Shown here one piece after another: positions 17,574 through 26,184 of a stretch of DNA of 64,000 nt. The stretch's first letter is position 1, and every line of letters starts with the position of its first letter. This DNA comes from Pseudonocardia xinjiangensis (GTDB taxonomy: Bacteria > Actinomycetota > Actinomycetes > Mycobacteriales > Pseudonocardiaceae): the NCBI RefSeq assembly GCF_012911925.1, contig NZ_JAAXKY010000001.1, positions 1-64,000 on the forward strand, given 5' to 3'. Both the position numbers and the translations under genes were made by a program. Below the pieces are notes generated by a model, which saw only the letters and a list, made by a program, of their open reading frames with translations, did no database searches and had not been told where the DNA came from.

Positions 17574-18602
17574 CAATAATTCTCCAGATTTCCGCACGAG
17601 TCCGAATGCACACGAGACATGGGGCAGCACGTCCACTGGGCCATCCAGTGGAGCCTGGTCCGTGCTCTTCATTCATGTCACGCAGGACGAGGTAGCAGGG
17701 GGTGAGAGGTCGTGAGCAATCCGTGTCCGGGGCAACATTTACGGAGCCGACGAATCGTGGACTCGATCCCCGACAAGGCAGACTAGTCGCCCGTTCTGCC
17801 GAGGTGTCAAGAGCGGTTGGCAGAGTAAAAAAACGTTTGCCGACCACATCGGGGGCAGGTCCGGGCAACCACCCCGCAAAGGGGCGCGGATTCTTGGTCC
17901 GAATGCCCGGCGCTCCTACGTCGTTTGGTTCCCGAATACCGGGCGAGGCGCATGAATGTGAACACACGGCAGGGCCGCGATCGCGAAGCGTGAGCAGTCC
18001 GGCCGGCGCACCAGCAGCTGCGCCGGGCGCACCGGGACGCCGCCCGGCGAGGACCGGCGCCGGAGGCGGGGCTGAAGCACCTCGACGCTGCGTTACGGTG
18101 TTGTCTACTCTTTCCGGGTGACGCAAGGGCTGCTGCACGGCCACCTGATCGGCTTTGCCCGGACGGGAGTGTCGGCCGTCGCCACCGCGTCGTACGACGG
18201 GCACCTGGGGCGACGCCCGTTCCGGGAGAGGTTCAGCTGCGCGGTAACGCCACGCAGTCGATCTACGAAAGTCCGGGTGCCGGGTTTCGCTCAGTGTGAG
18301 CGGGTCGTCCGGTTGCTCGAGAACCGCACACACGCACCAGCACGATGCTCAGGCACAACACGGAGGAAGGGGCTGAGGCGTGACCAGCACTCCGTGGACG
18401 CCCGGGTCCGGAGCGGCGCTGCGCTTCCCGGCTCCGGTCCGTCCCGCCCGGTCCCCGTCCGGCTAGATTGTCGTCCCGCTCGCTCCCACCCCGGCGAGGT
18501 GTTCGGCCCGCTCCCGCTCCACCCGCTCGTCGTCCCGCCCGAATCCGTCGCTCGCTCCCTGTCCGGCCCACTCCCCGTCCGGCCCGCCATCGAGGAATCT
18601 GC
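17574..18602. other. 1-kb intergenic region between the Pls-like gene and the polysaccharide locus
   Basis: No convincing gene. The first 400 bp are AT-richer, like the Pls-like gene, and presumably hold its promoter. The last 200 bp are a strongly pyrimidine-rich tract with repeated CCCCGTCCGGC words (about 18452 and 18573). A 28-codon reading frame at 18380-18466 with AGGAAGGGG before it, and a frame 18118-18606 overlapping the next start as ATGA, were considered weak. TAGATT at 18464 could be a -10 element for the GT2 gene. Confidence 0.5.
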
Positions 18603-20051
18603 ATGAACACCCCGCCCGAATCCGCTGCTGCGCCGCTGAAGCCCGCCGAGCTGATGTCGGCAGGCTCCCTCGGGGACGGTCGCCGGAGGCAACCCGGCGC
18701 ACCGCTCGCCCCAGCGGCCACCGGCGCCTTCGAGCCGATCCAGGTGGTCACCATCGACCTGGCCGAGCCGTTGGAGGCGCTCGAGCGGCTCCCGTCGACG
18801 AGCGGCGTCCCCTACTGCGGGGTTCGGGTGCTGGTGCTGCTGCACGACATCCCGATCGGGGTGGTCTGGGTCGGCTTCGACTCCGACAAGCTCTCGGCGC
18901 CGACGCTCGCCGAGGCGATCTGCGCCGAGCTCGGCGACCACCTCATGGATCACCTGATCCGCGACGGAGTCGACCCGGAGACGGCCCGCTCGGCGTTCGA
19001 CCCCGAGGCGCTGGCGCTCGGCTTCCCCGGCACCTGCGCCGCGGTCCCGTCGGCGCTCCCGGGCGTCCGGGCCAGCGTCGTGCTCGCGACCCGCGGACGG
19101 CCGGCGTCCCTCCCGCACGCCCTCGACGCCCTGCTGCGGTCGGATCACCCGGACTTCGAGATCGTGGTGGTGGACAACTCGCCCTACGACCTCCGCACGG
19201 CCACGCTCATCCACGAGCAGTACGCGGACGACCCGCGCATCAGGCTCGTCCCCGAGCCCCGACCCGGCCTGTCGTACGCGCGCAACCGCGGCCTGAACGC
19301 CGCCGAGGGCGACATCATCGCGTTCACCGACGACGACGTCGTGGTCCAGCCGTCGTGGCTCAGCCGCATCAGCGCCGAGTTCGCGGATCCGGCCGTCACC
19401 TGCGTGACCGGGCTGGTCGAACCGGTGGAGCTCGAGTCGTTGTGGCAGTGGTGGTTCGAGTGCGCAGCCGGGTTCGGCCGGGGCACCGAGCGGCGCGTCT
19501 ACCACCTCACCGCGTCACCCGCCGCGTCGCCGCTCTTCCCGTACGAGCTGGGCAGCTACGGCACCGGTGCGAGCATGGCGCTGCGGAAGAGCGCGCTCCC
19601 GCCGGGATGGGCCTTCGACGAGGCACTCGGCGCAGGCAGTCCGGCCGCGGGCGGCGAGGACCTCGACCTGTTCCTGGACGTGCTCACCCTGAGCGGCACG
19701 CTCGTGTACCAGCCTGCGGCGTTCTCCTTCCACCGCCACCGTGCCGACGGCGCCGGCCTGAGCGCGCAGATGCGCGGTTACGGCCGCGGGCTGACCGCTC
19801 TGCTCGCCAAGCGGCTGCTGACCCGGCCGCAGGAGCGCGCGCTCCTGCTCAAGAAGGCAGCGGCCGGCGTCCGCCACGTCCTGGGCCCGGAGTTCCGCAC
19901 CGGGGCGAAGGACACGGTCGCGGCAGCGCCCTATCCCCGTGCGCTGCGGATCCAGGAGGCGCTCGGCATGCTCCAGGGCCCCGCGACCTACCTGATGGGC
20001 GTGCGGCGGGCGCGGCGGCTCAGGAAGGTCTGGGGCCCTGGCGGCCGGTAG
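18603..20051 (+). CDS. Family 2 glycosyltransferase with an N-terminal accessory domain
   Basis: 482 residues. Residues 35-140 form an extra alpha/beta-looking region of unknown function (IPIGVVWVGFDSDKLSAPTL). From about residue 160 comes a GT-A fold: VRASVVLATRGRPASLPHAL, VVVDNSPYD, YARNRGLNAAEGDIIAFTDDD with the DxD-type metal site, then acceptor-side LGAGSPAAGGEDLDLFL as the ED(D) catalytic base. No clear transmembrane segments, so it likely acts on the cytoplasmic face of the membrane on a lipid-linked glycan. Start ATG 18603 with GAGGAA. It opens the polysaccharide locus. Confidence 0.85.
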   Translation: MNTPPESAAAPLKPAELMSAGSLGDGRRRQPGAPLAPAATGAFEPIQVVTIDLAEPLEALERLPSTSGVPYCGVRVLVLLHDIPIGVVWVGFDSDKLSAPTLAEAICAELGDHLMDHLIRDGVDPETARSAFDPEALALGFPGTCAAVPSALPGVRASVVLATRGRPASLPHALDALLRSDHPDFEIVVVDNSPYDLRTATLIHEQYADDPRIRLVPEPRPGLSYARNRGLNAAEGDIIAFTDDDVVVQPSWLSRISAEFADPAVTCVTGLVEPVELESLWQWWFECAAGFGRGTERRVYHLTASPAASPLFPYELGSYGTGASMALRKSALPPGWAFDEALGAGSPAAGGEDLDLFLDVLTLSGTLVYQPAAFSFHRHRADGAGLSAQMRGYGRGLTALLAKRLLTRPQERALLLKKAAAGVRHVLGPEFRTGAKDTVAAAPYPRALRIQEALGMLQGPATYLMGVRRARRLRKVWGPGGR

Positions 20052-20066
20052 CCGGCCGGGTGGTCG

Positions 20067-20927
20067 TCAGTACCACTCTTCCCAGTTGTCGTAACAGCCG
20101 GCCAGCGCGGCGCGGAACAAGCGGGGGCTGTCGAGCCGGGTGATGAACGTCCGGGGCACGGTGCCTGCCGGCCGGGTGTCGACCGACTGGGCGTACACGA
20201 TCTTGTAGCCCACGTCTGCCGCCGCGGCCCGTGCCGCGTCCGACCAGTTGCGGGACTGCCCGAACGGGATCGCGAACTCCTCGACGGGCTGGCCGAGCAC
20301 CTGCTCCATCCGCTCCCGGGACACCTCGAGCTCCGCGCGCGCCTCGGCCGCCCCGATCCGGCCGAAGTCGGGGTGGGTGGCCGAGTGGCTCGCGAGGCTG
20401 ATCCCGTAGTCCTGGAGCGCTCTCACGCCCCTCCAGTCGAGCACGTGCCGGTACTGCTCGGGGTGCTTCCCGTCGGCCCATCCGGAGACGACGAACATCG
20501 TCGCGGGGATGCCGTGGTGGCGCAGGACCGGAGCGGCGTTCGTGAGGACGCTCGTGACACCGTCGTCGAAGGTCAGCGCCAGAAGCTGCTTCTCCGGTTC
20601 GGCCATCACCTCGGCCGGGGTCGCGAAGCTCCAGCCGTCGTCGGCCGCGAGCTGGAGATGCCGCTCGAACTCCCGTGGGCGGACGTCGTTCACGCCCCAC
20701 GAGGGAGTGCCGATCGAGTGGTAGGCGAGGATGCGGCCGCGCCGCGCCGACGGTGCCCATTCGAGCATCCGCCGGGCGAGAGCCCAGCGCTCGACGCCGA
20801 GCCGCCCCGTCACCGCGCAGCCGTAGGCGACCTGCGCCGCGCGCGAACCGACCACCGCCTTGCGGATCGACGCCGCGTTGATCCCTGCCTTGCCGGTCGA
20901 CGCCTCACCGGTCGACTCCGTGCTCAT
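20067..20927 (-). CDS. Polysaccharide deacetylase (NodB domain, CE4)
   Basis: 286 residues. Seen: NodB motif 1 LALTFDDGVTSVL (catalytic base and metal Asp), motif 2 SHSATHPDFGRI (HxxxH metal ligands), and PVEEFAIPFGQSRNWSD as the motif 3 region. No cleavable signal peptide is apparent; a basic N-terminus precedes the domain. The enzyme probably removes N- or O-acetyl groups from the polysaccharide made by this locus or from peptidoglycan. It is convergent with the GT2 gene (15 bp apart) and divergent from the GT-C gene. Start ATG 20927 with GGAGAG and TGGC just upstream. Confidence 0.88.
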   Translation of the reverse strand: MSTESTGEASTGKAGINAASIRKAVVGSRAAQVAYGCAVTGRLGVERWALARRMLEWAPSARRGRILAYHSIGTPSWGVNDVRPREFERHLQLAADDGWSFATPAEVMAEPEKQLLALTFDDGVTSVLTNAAPVLRHHGIPATMFVVSGWADGKHPEQYRHVLDWRGVRALQDYGISLASHSATHPDFGRIGAAEARAELEVSRERMEQVLGQPVEEFAIPFGQSRNWSDAARAAAADVGYKIVYAQSVDTRPAGTVPRTFITRLDSPRLFRAALAGCYDNWEEWY

Positions 20928-21156
20928 GTAGCAGCCACCTCTCCATTTCCGGGTCGTCGCTCCATGGCTTCCGACGTTCAGCGGCTCGGATCAGCCCCGG
21001 CACCGCGCGCCGCAGCCTATGGCCCGTTCGGGGCCCGGCCGGACCGGGCCGGGGCGCAGCCCCGCGGTCGCCGATGCACAACGAAGCTGAAGGTGCACTG
21101 AGAACACAAAGCCCACGCTCAGCGTCCCCACAGGGACGAATGAAGATCCTTCAGTT
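20928..21156. other. Divergent promoter region with a structured leader
   Basis: About 230 bp between the deacetylase and GT-C starts. The right half folds as a possible three-way junction (see 21095-21167). No reading frame of interest. Confidence 0.45.
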
Positions 21157-21167
21157 GTGCTCAGTGC
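21095..21167 (+). promoter_or_regulatory. Possible three-way-junction leader covering the GT-C start codon
   Basis: Outer stem GCACTGAG(AA)CACAA at 21095-21109 pairs with TTGTGCTCAGTGC at 21155-21167. Inside it are two hairpins: CGTCCC/GGGACG (21123-21138) and TGAAG/CTTCA (21141-21153). The GTG at 21157 lies in the outer stem, so the fold could hide the start. Inferred from pairing only. Confidence 0.3.
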
Positions 21168-22746
21168 CCAGCTACCCCGGACCCGCCCTCCTGCACCGCC
21201 GTCGACGACCGGGCGGGAGCCGATCGGCAGGGCGGCGCTCTCCGTGGTCGCCGTCGTCACGCTGCTGTCGGTGGTGCGAGCCTTCGGTCCGCTGACCTAC
21301 CCCGGGGACATCTGGCGCCAGTCCGACACGGCGACGATCGCGCGGAACTTCGCGACGGGCGGGATGCAGCTGTTCTACCCGCAGATCAACTGGGGCGGCG
21401 CCGGACCCGGGTACGTCGAGACCGAGTTCCCGTTGATGCCGTGGCTGAGTGCGGCGCTCTACGAGGTCTTCGGGGAGCACGCCTGGCTGGGCCGGCTGGT
21501 CTCGCTGGTGTTCATGCTGGTCGCCACGGCCGCCTTCTGGGGACTCGCCCGGCGGCTGCTGCCGGTGCGCGTCGCGCGGTGGGCGCTGGTCGCCTTCGCC
21601 GTCTCCCCCGCCTTCATGCGCTACGGCACCGCCTTCATGCCGGAGGCGACGGTGCTGGCCTGCTACCTGCTGGCGCTGCTCGCGTTCTGCCGCTGGCTGC
21701 AGGAGGACCGCCGGATCTGGCTGGTGGCGGCCGCCGCCGCGACCTCGGCCGCGGCGCTGGTCAAGCCGACGTCCCTGCACATCGGCGTGGTGCTGGGGAT
21801 CTGGCTGGCCCTCGCGGCGCCGTCGCGCCTGCGGCGCCCGTCGCTCTACCTGGCCGGGGTAGCCGCACTCGTGGCGCCGGCGCTGTGGCTGTGGCACGGC
21901 GCCCGGTTGCACGCCGAGTACGGCAACACCTTCGGTGTGCTCTCCGGCGGCGACAGCAAGTGGGGGAGCCTCGCGCTGTGGTTCTCCCCGGCCTTCTACC
22001 TCGGGAACCTCAAGACCGAGACGATCTTCGTGTACGGGCTGGTCGGCGTTCCGCTGGCCGTGCTCGGCGTCGTGTGGCTGTGGCGGCGCCGCTCGGCGGG
22101 TACGCCGACCGGCTCGGTCTTCCCGCTCGTGGTGGGCGGCGTGGTCGCGCTCGTCGTCTACTACTTCGCCGTCGGCCGCTACAGCAGCTCCGACCTGGGG
22201 ATCCAGTACCACATCTACTCGTTGCCCTACGCCGCGATCTGCACCGGCGCCGGCCTCGGCGCGGCGGCGGAGTGGCTGCGCCCCAGGCTGTCGGCAACGG
22301 TGTTCGCCGTCGTCTCCGGGCTCGCGGTGGTCGCGCTCGGCGCGCAGTCGGTCAACGTCCTCGCCGAGTCCCTCCGGTCGAGCGCGGGAGCCTTCGGCAC
22401 CTGCGCCGACGCCCTCACCCAGGTCTCCGCACCCGGCCAGCTCGTCGTGGTCGGCACGACGAGCCGGAGCGTGGAGAACGGGGTGCCCAACAACTACCAG
22501 GAGCCGGTGATCTTCTACCTGGCCGACCGGAAGGGGTGGAGCCTCGCGGCCGACCAGCAGGACCCCGCGCTCCTCGCGCAGTACCGGCAGGAGGGCGCCC
22601 GGTTCTACGTGGCACCCGACTCCGACCTCGTCCCCGCCGGTGGCGCGCTGTCCCAGTGGCTCGGCGCGAACGCCACCCAGGTCCGGTCCAGCGGGTCCGA
22701 CGGCTGCGCCGTGTGGGCACTCGACCATCCGGTCACCACCTCCTGA
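21157..22746 (+). CDS. GT-C membrane glycosyltransferase (GT39/PMT-like)
   Basis: 529 residues with about 11-12 hydrophobic segments. The first extracytoplasmic loop has the GT-C pattern YPGDIWRQSDTATIARNF and an acidic pair near VETEFPLMPW. Such enzymes transfer sugars from polyprenyl-phosphate donors on the outer face of the membrane. A C-terminal soluble region of about 90 residues (VVVGTTSRSVENGVPNNY onward) is exported. GTG 21157 is the only workable start before the first membrane segment; ribosome binding is weak. It is the second rightward gene of the locus. Confidence 0.8.
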   Translation: MLSAQLPRTRPPAPPSTTGREPIGRAALSVVAVVTLLSVVRAFGPLTYPGDIWRQSDTATIARNFATGGMQLFYPQINWGGAGPGYVETEFPLMPWLSAALYEVFGEHAWLGRLVSLVFMLVATAAFWGLARRLLPVRVARWALVAFAVSPAFMRYGTAFMPEATVLACYLLALLAFCRWLQEDRRIWLVAAAAATSAAALVKPTSLHIGVVLGIWLALAAPSRLRRPSLYLAGVAALVAPALWLWHGARLHAEYGNTFGVLSGGDSKWGSLALWFSPAFYLGNLKTETIFVYGLVGVPLAVLGVVWLWRRRSAGTPTGSVFPLVVGGVVALVVYYFAVGRYSSSDLGIQYHIYSLPYAAICTGAGLGAAAEWLRPRLSATVFAVVSGLAVVALGAQSVNVLAESLRSSAGAFGTCADALTQVSAPGQLVVVGTTSRSVENGVPNNYQEPVIFYLADRKGWSLAADQQDPALLAQYRQEGARFYVAPDSDLVPAGGALSQWLGANATQVRSSGSDGCAVWALDHPVTTS

Positions 22747-22805
22747 CGACCTCGGAGCGCGGTGATCGGGTCACCCGACCGGGGTTGTACGATCGCGCGG
22801 TGCAT

Positions 22806-22829
22806 GTCGACGACAAACAACTCGTCGAC
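22806..22829. promoter_or_regulatory. Perfect 8-bp inverted repeat between GT-C and flippase genes
   Basis: GTCGACGA-N8-TCGTCGAC, 42 bp upstream of the flippase start. It could be an operator or a hairpin; the unpaired centre CAAACAAC is AT-rich compared with its surroundings. Confidence 0.35.
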
Positions 22830-22870
22830 GCCGAAACAGTGCACGGAGGCCTCCAGAGGGTCCACCGGGG

Positions 22871-24307
22871 ATGACGCAGCCCAGCAACGCTCCCCACTTC
22901 GGTCGCCCGGATCTGGAGGCCACGGTCCGCCTCATGGCGGTCTCGGCCGACGGGCCCGAGCCCGCGGCGGAGGATCGCCGGCGCGGCGTGCGCAAGCTGC
23001 TCGGCGGCGGCCTCGAACTGAACGCGATCGCGCTCATGGCCACCTCGGGGATGACGGCGCTGTTCGGCCTCGTCTTCTGGGGTGTGGCCGCGAGCTACCC
23101 GGCGGAGGAGGTGGGCCGGTCCTCCGCGCTGATCTCCACGGCCATGATGATGAGCGTCGTGGCCAGCCTCGGGGTCGGCCTCCTCTTCACGCGGTTCCTC
23201 GGGTCGGCCGGTCACCGGGCGCGCGCGATGGTGCTGGCGGGATACGGGGTGGCGGCCGTCGTCGCCGTGGTGCTCGGCGGCGCCTTCGTCCTCTTCTTCA
23301 CCGACGACACCCTCTTCGGTTCCGGTTCGGAACGCGCCGCGTTCCCCCTGCTCGTCGTGATACTGGCCCTCTTCGCGCTACAGGACTGGGTCCTGATCGG
23401 CATGCAGGCCGCGCGGTGGGTCCCGATCGAACAGCTCCTGTACTCGGGCCTGAAGCTGGGGCTCGTCGCGCTGTTCGCCGTCACGGCGATGCGGAACGGG
23501 ATCGTGCTCGCGTGGGTCGCGCCCGCCGCGCTGGCCGTTCTCGTCGTCACCCCGGTGCTCCTGCTGCGCGTGCTGCCCCGGCGCGGTTCCAAGGAGGGCG
23601 CGGTCGCGCTGCCGGGCAGGCGCACGCTCGTCGGTCTCTTCGTCGGTGAGTACGCCACCGGCGCCACGTCGGTCATCGTGCCGCTGTTCATGCCGCTGAT
23701 CGTGGTGACGATGCTCGGCACCGAGGCCAACGCCTACTACGCGCTCCCGTGGCTGATCAGCGAGGCCGTCACGGTCCTGCTGTGGAACATCTCGTCGTCC
23801 TACATCACCGAGGCGTCGAACGACGTCCGGCAAGGGCCCGCGCTGATGCGCCGCGCGTGGCGGCTCTCGTGGCTCATCGGGGTCACCGGAACGCCGTTCC
23901 TGCTGGTCGGCGCCCCGTGGTTGCTCTCCCTGCTGGGCGACGCCTACGCCGAGGAGGGCACCACGCTGCTCCGGCTCATGGCCGCGGCGCTGCCCTTCAC
24001 GATCGTGCACAGCATGTACATCGCGTTCTCCCGGGTGAAGCAGCAGATGGGCCGGGTCGTGGCCCTGCAGACGCTGAGCGCCGTGATCGTCGTCGTCCTC
24101 GCCCTGGTCCTCGTCCGGCCGCTGGGGGTGGCCGGGGTCGGCGTGGCGTACCTCTGCGCGGAGGCCATCGGCTGCGCGATCGCGGCCGTCCCGCTGATCC
24201 GCGCCTTCCGCGCAGCCGCCGCCCAGGACGGCGCGCAACAGGGAGAACCCGAATCCGAACCGGTGACCGAGCCCATCGGCTGGGTCAGAGCGGAAGGTAG
24301 AACGTGA
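22871..24307 (+). CDS. Wzx-like polysaccharide flippase (MOP superfamily)
   Basis: 478 residues with about 14 hydrophobic segments and no enzymatic motif. The first helix region (LNAIALMATSGMTALFGLVFWGVAA) and evenly spaced helices are those of oligosaccharide flippases that move lipid-linked repeat units across the membrane. Start ATG 22871. Its stop overlaps the next GT4 start as GTGA (24304-24307), so the two are coupled. A short charged tail (EPESEPVTEPIG) follows the last helix. Confidence 0.85.
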   Translation: MTQPSNAPHFGRPDLEATVRLMAVSADGPEPAAEDRRRGVRKLLGGGLELNAIALMATSGMTALFGLVFWGVAASYPAEEVGRSSALISTAMMMSVVASLGVGLLFTRFLGSAGHRARAMVLAGYGVAAVVAVVLGGAFVLFFTDDTLFGSGSERAAFPLLVVILALFALQDWVLIGMQAARWVPIEQLLYSGLKLGLVALFAVTAMRNGIVLAWVAPAALAVLVVTPVLLLRVLPRRGSKEGAVALPGRRTLVGLFVGEYATGATSVIVPLFMPLIVVTMLGTEANAYYALPWLISEAVTVLLWNISSSYITEASNDVRQGPALMRRAWRLSWLIGVTGTPFLLVGAPWLLSLLGDAYAEEGTTLLRLMAAALPFTIVHSMYIAFSRVKQQMGRVVALQTLSAVIVVVLALVLVRPLGVAGVGVAYLCAEAIGCAIAAVPLIRAFRAAAAQDGAQQGEPESEPVTEPIGWVRAEGRT

Positions 24308-25614
24308 ACCCCACCTCGTCGATCCACGACAAGCGGGTGGCTCGTCCGCTGCGCATCCTGGTCGCCGTCCACCAGCTCGACCTCGGTGGCAGCCAGATGA
24401 ACGCCGTCGACCTCGCGTGCGGCGCCGCCGCCCGGGGCCACGACGTCCTCGTCGCCGGCCCGGACGGACCCCTCGTCGACGTCCTGCGCGAGCGCGGCGT
24501 CCGCCACATGCACATCCAGCTCGACAGCATGGACGGGGCAGCGGGGTCCTACCGAAGGCTCTCGGAGCTCACCCGCATGTTCCGGCCGGACATCCTGCAC
24601 GCCTACGAGCTCACCCCGTCGCTGCTCGCGTTCTTCGGCCCGCACCGCAACAGCGGGGTGCCGATGACCATGACGATCAACAGCATGTCGGTGCCGGACT
24701 TCATGCCGGGGTCGGTGCCCCTGCAGGTCTGCAACCCCGTGATCGCCGCGGCCGTCCGGCCGCGCAGCGGGCGGGTCGGCGTGCTGGAGATCCCCACCGA
24801 CTGCGTCGGCCAGAACCCGGGCTTCCCCGGCGACGGGTTCCGCACCGAGATCGGCGCCGCCGACGACGAGCTGCTGGTCGTGGTCGTGAGCCGCTTCGCC
24901 CGCGTCCTCAAGCAGGAGGGTCTGGAGACCGCCATCCGGGCCGCGGGCCGGCTCGCGCCGCGCCACCGGATGCGCCTGGTCCTCGTGGGCGACGGCCCGG
25001 CCATGCCCGACCTGCGCGCGCTCGCCGACAAGACCAACGCCCAGGCGGGCCGGGAGGTGGTCGTGCTCACCGGCCAGCGCCCGGACCCACGCTCGGCCTA
25101 CGCCGCCGCCGACGTCATGCTGGGCATGGGCGGTTCGTTGCTGCGGGCGATGGCCTTCGGCAAGCCGTGCGTGGTGCAGGGCGAGCACGGGTTCTTCCGC
25201 ATCCTCGACGCCGGGTCGGCCCGCCAGTTCCGCTGGCACGGCTTCTACGGCATCGGCGACGGCGGCACGGGCGAGGACACGCTCGTGCAGCTCCTCGACC
25301 GACTGCTCGGCGACGAGGGGCTCCGCAAGGAGAACGCCGACTTCGCGCTGTCGCTCGTGCGCCAGTTCTACAGCCTGGAACACGCCATCGACGTGCAGCT
25401 GGACTGGTACGACCAGGTGCTCGCCGACCACCGGCCGCCGCCGCTGAGCGAGGTCGCGCGCACGGCCAAGGCGGTGGGTACCTGGGTGGCCGAGCGCGCG
25501 GTGAACCGGCGCCGGGGCACCGCCCAGGAGGACGTCTTCAACAGCGCTGAGCGGATCCGGCCCGGGTTCGTCAACCCGGTGCCCGACTGGTTCGACCCCG
25601 AGCCGGTCCGCTGA
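24304..25614 (+). CDS. Family 4 glycosyltransferase
   Basis: 436 residues, GT-B fold. N-terminal Rossmann half begins LRILVAVHQLDLGGSQMNAV (the glycine-rich GG.Q/E motif of GT4). The C-terminal half has VVVVSRFARVLKQEGLETAI and LVLVGDGPAMPDLRAL. The EX7E donor motif is weak or degraded: the expected place reads MLGMGGSLLRAMAFGKPCVV, lacking the first Glu. This may mean an inverting or altered donor site. It is coupled to the flippase by a 4-base overlap, supporting a role in building the lipid-linked repeat unit. It is convergent with the leftward sugar operon. Confidence 0.82.
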   Translation: MNPTSSIHDKRVARPLRILVAVHQLDLGGSQMNAVDLACGAAARGHDVLVAGPDGPLVDVLRERGVRHMHIQLDSMDGAAGSYRRLSELTRMFRPDILHAYELTPSLLAFFGPHRNSGVPMTMTINSMSVPDFMPGSVPLQVCNPVIAAAVRPRSGRVGVLEIPTDCVGQNPGFPGDGFRTEIGAADDELLVVVVSRFARVLKQEGLETAIRAAGRLAPRHRMRLVLVGDGPAMPDLRALADKTNAQAGREVVVLTGQRPDPRSAYAAADVMLGMGGSLLRAMAFGKPCVVQGEHGFFRILDAGSARQFRWHGFYGIGDGGTGEDTLVQLLDRLLGDEGLRKENADFALSLVRQFYSLEHAIDVQLDWYDQVLADHRPPPLSEVARTAKAVGTWVAERAVNRRRGTAQEDVFNSAERIRPGFVNPVPDWFDPEPVR

Positions 25615-25617
25615 GCG

Positions 25618-26184
25618 TCAGAGGGCGCGCAGGCCCGCTCCTGCGCGCTCGTGCTTCGTGCCGCAGTCGGGGCAGACCAGGTCGTCCCCGAGCCGCTCCC
25701 CGCAGGCGCAGACCCAGCCCTTGACCCGGGCCGGGTTCCCGGCCACGAACGCGTGCGCTGGCACGTCCCGCGTGACCACGGCTCCGGCGCCGGCGAACGC
25801 GCTCTCCCCGATCTCGATGCCGCAGACGACCACGACACCGGCGCCGAGCGACGCGCCGCGGCGCACGGTGGTGCGCAGCAGCTCGTCGCCGCTCCGCTTG
25901 ATCGCCGCGCGCGGCCGCATGTCGTTGGTGAACAGCACGTTCGGACCGAGGAACACCTCGTCCTCGCACGTCACCCCGGAGAAGACCAGCGTGCCGTTCT
26001 TGACCGTCACCCGGTCGCCGAGAACGGCGCCGTCCTCGACGAACGCGCCGTCGCAGATGTTGCAGTCGCGGCCGACGCGGGCCCCGGGGAGGACGTGGGC
26101 GAAAGCCCAGACGCGGGTGCCCTGACCCACGTCCGTGCTCTCGCAGAGGCCCTGCGGGTGGACCCGGACCCCCGTGAGGGTCAC
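25618..26184 (-). CDS. Hexapeptide N-acetyltransferase (WlbB/WbpD-like) with C-terminal zinc ribbon
   Basis: 188 residues. Left-handed beta-helix repeats (VGRDCNICDGAFVEDGAVLG, AGAGAVVTRDVPAHAFVAGN) match WbpD/WlbB, which N-acetylate the 3-amino group of UDP-2-acetamido-3-amino-2,3-dideoxy-glucuronate. A C-terminal extension holds a four-Cys zinc ribbon (CACGE...CPDCG). GTG 26184 overlaps the aminotransferase stop (GTGA). It is the last gene of the leftward five-gene operon. Confidence 0.87.
   Translation of the reverse strand: MTLTGVRVHPQGLCESTDVGQGTRVWAFAHVLPGARVGRDCNICDGAFVEDGAVLGDRVTVKNGTLVFSGVTCEDEVFLGPNVLFTNDMRPRAAIKRSGDELLRTTVRRGASLGAGVVVVCGIEIGESAFAGAGAVVTRDVPAHAFVAGNPARVKGWVCACGERLGDDLVCPDCGTKHERAGAGLRAL

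Noticed and set aside
18380-18466. 28-codon frame with AGGAAGGGG upstream before the polysaccharide locus (possible peptide precursor)
   Set aside because: Composition is Pro/Arg/Ser-rich like surrounding shadow frames, no leader/core pattern and no maturation enzyme nearby.
18118-18606. 162-codon frame overlapping the GT2 start as ATGA
   Set aside because: Arg/Ser/Pro-rich, no domain or hydrophobic pattern; GT2 has its own Shine-Dalgarno.
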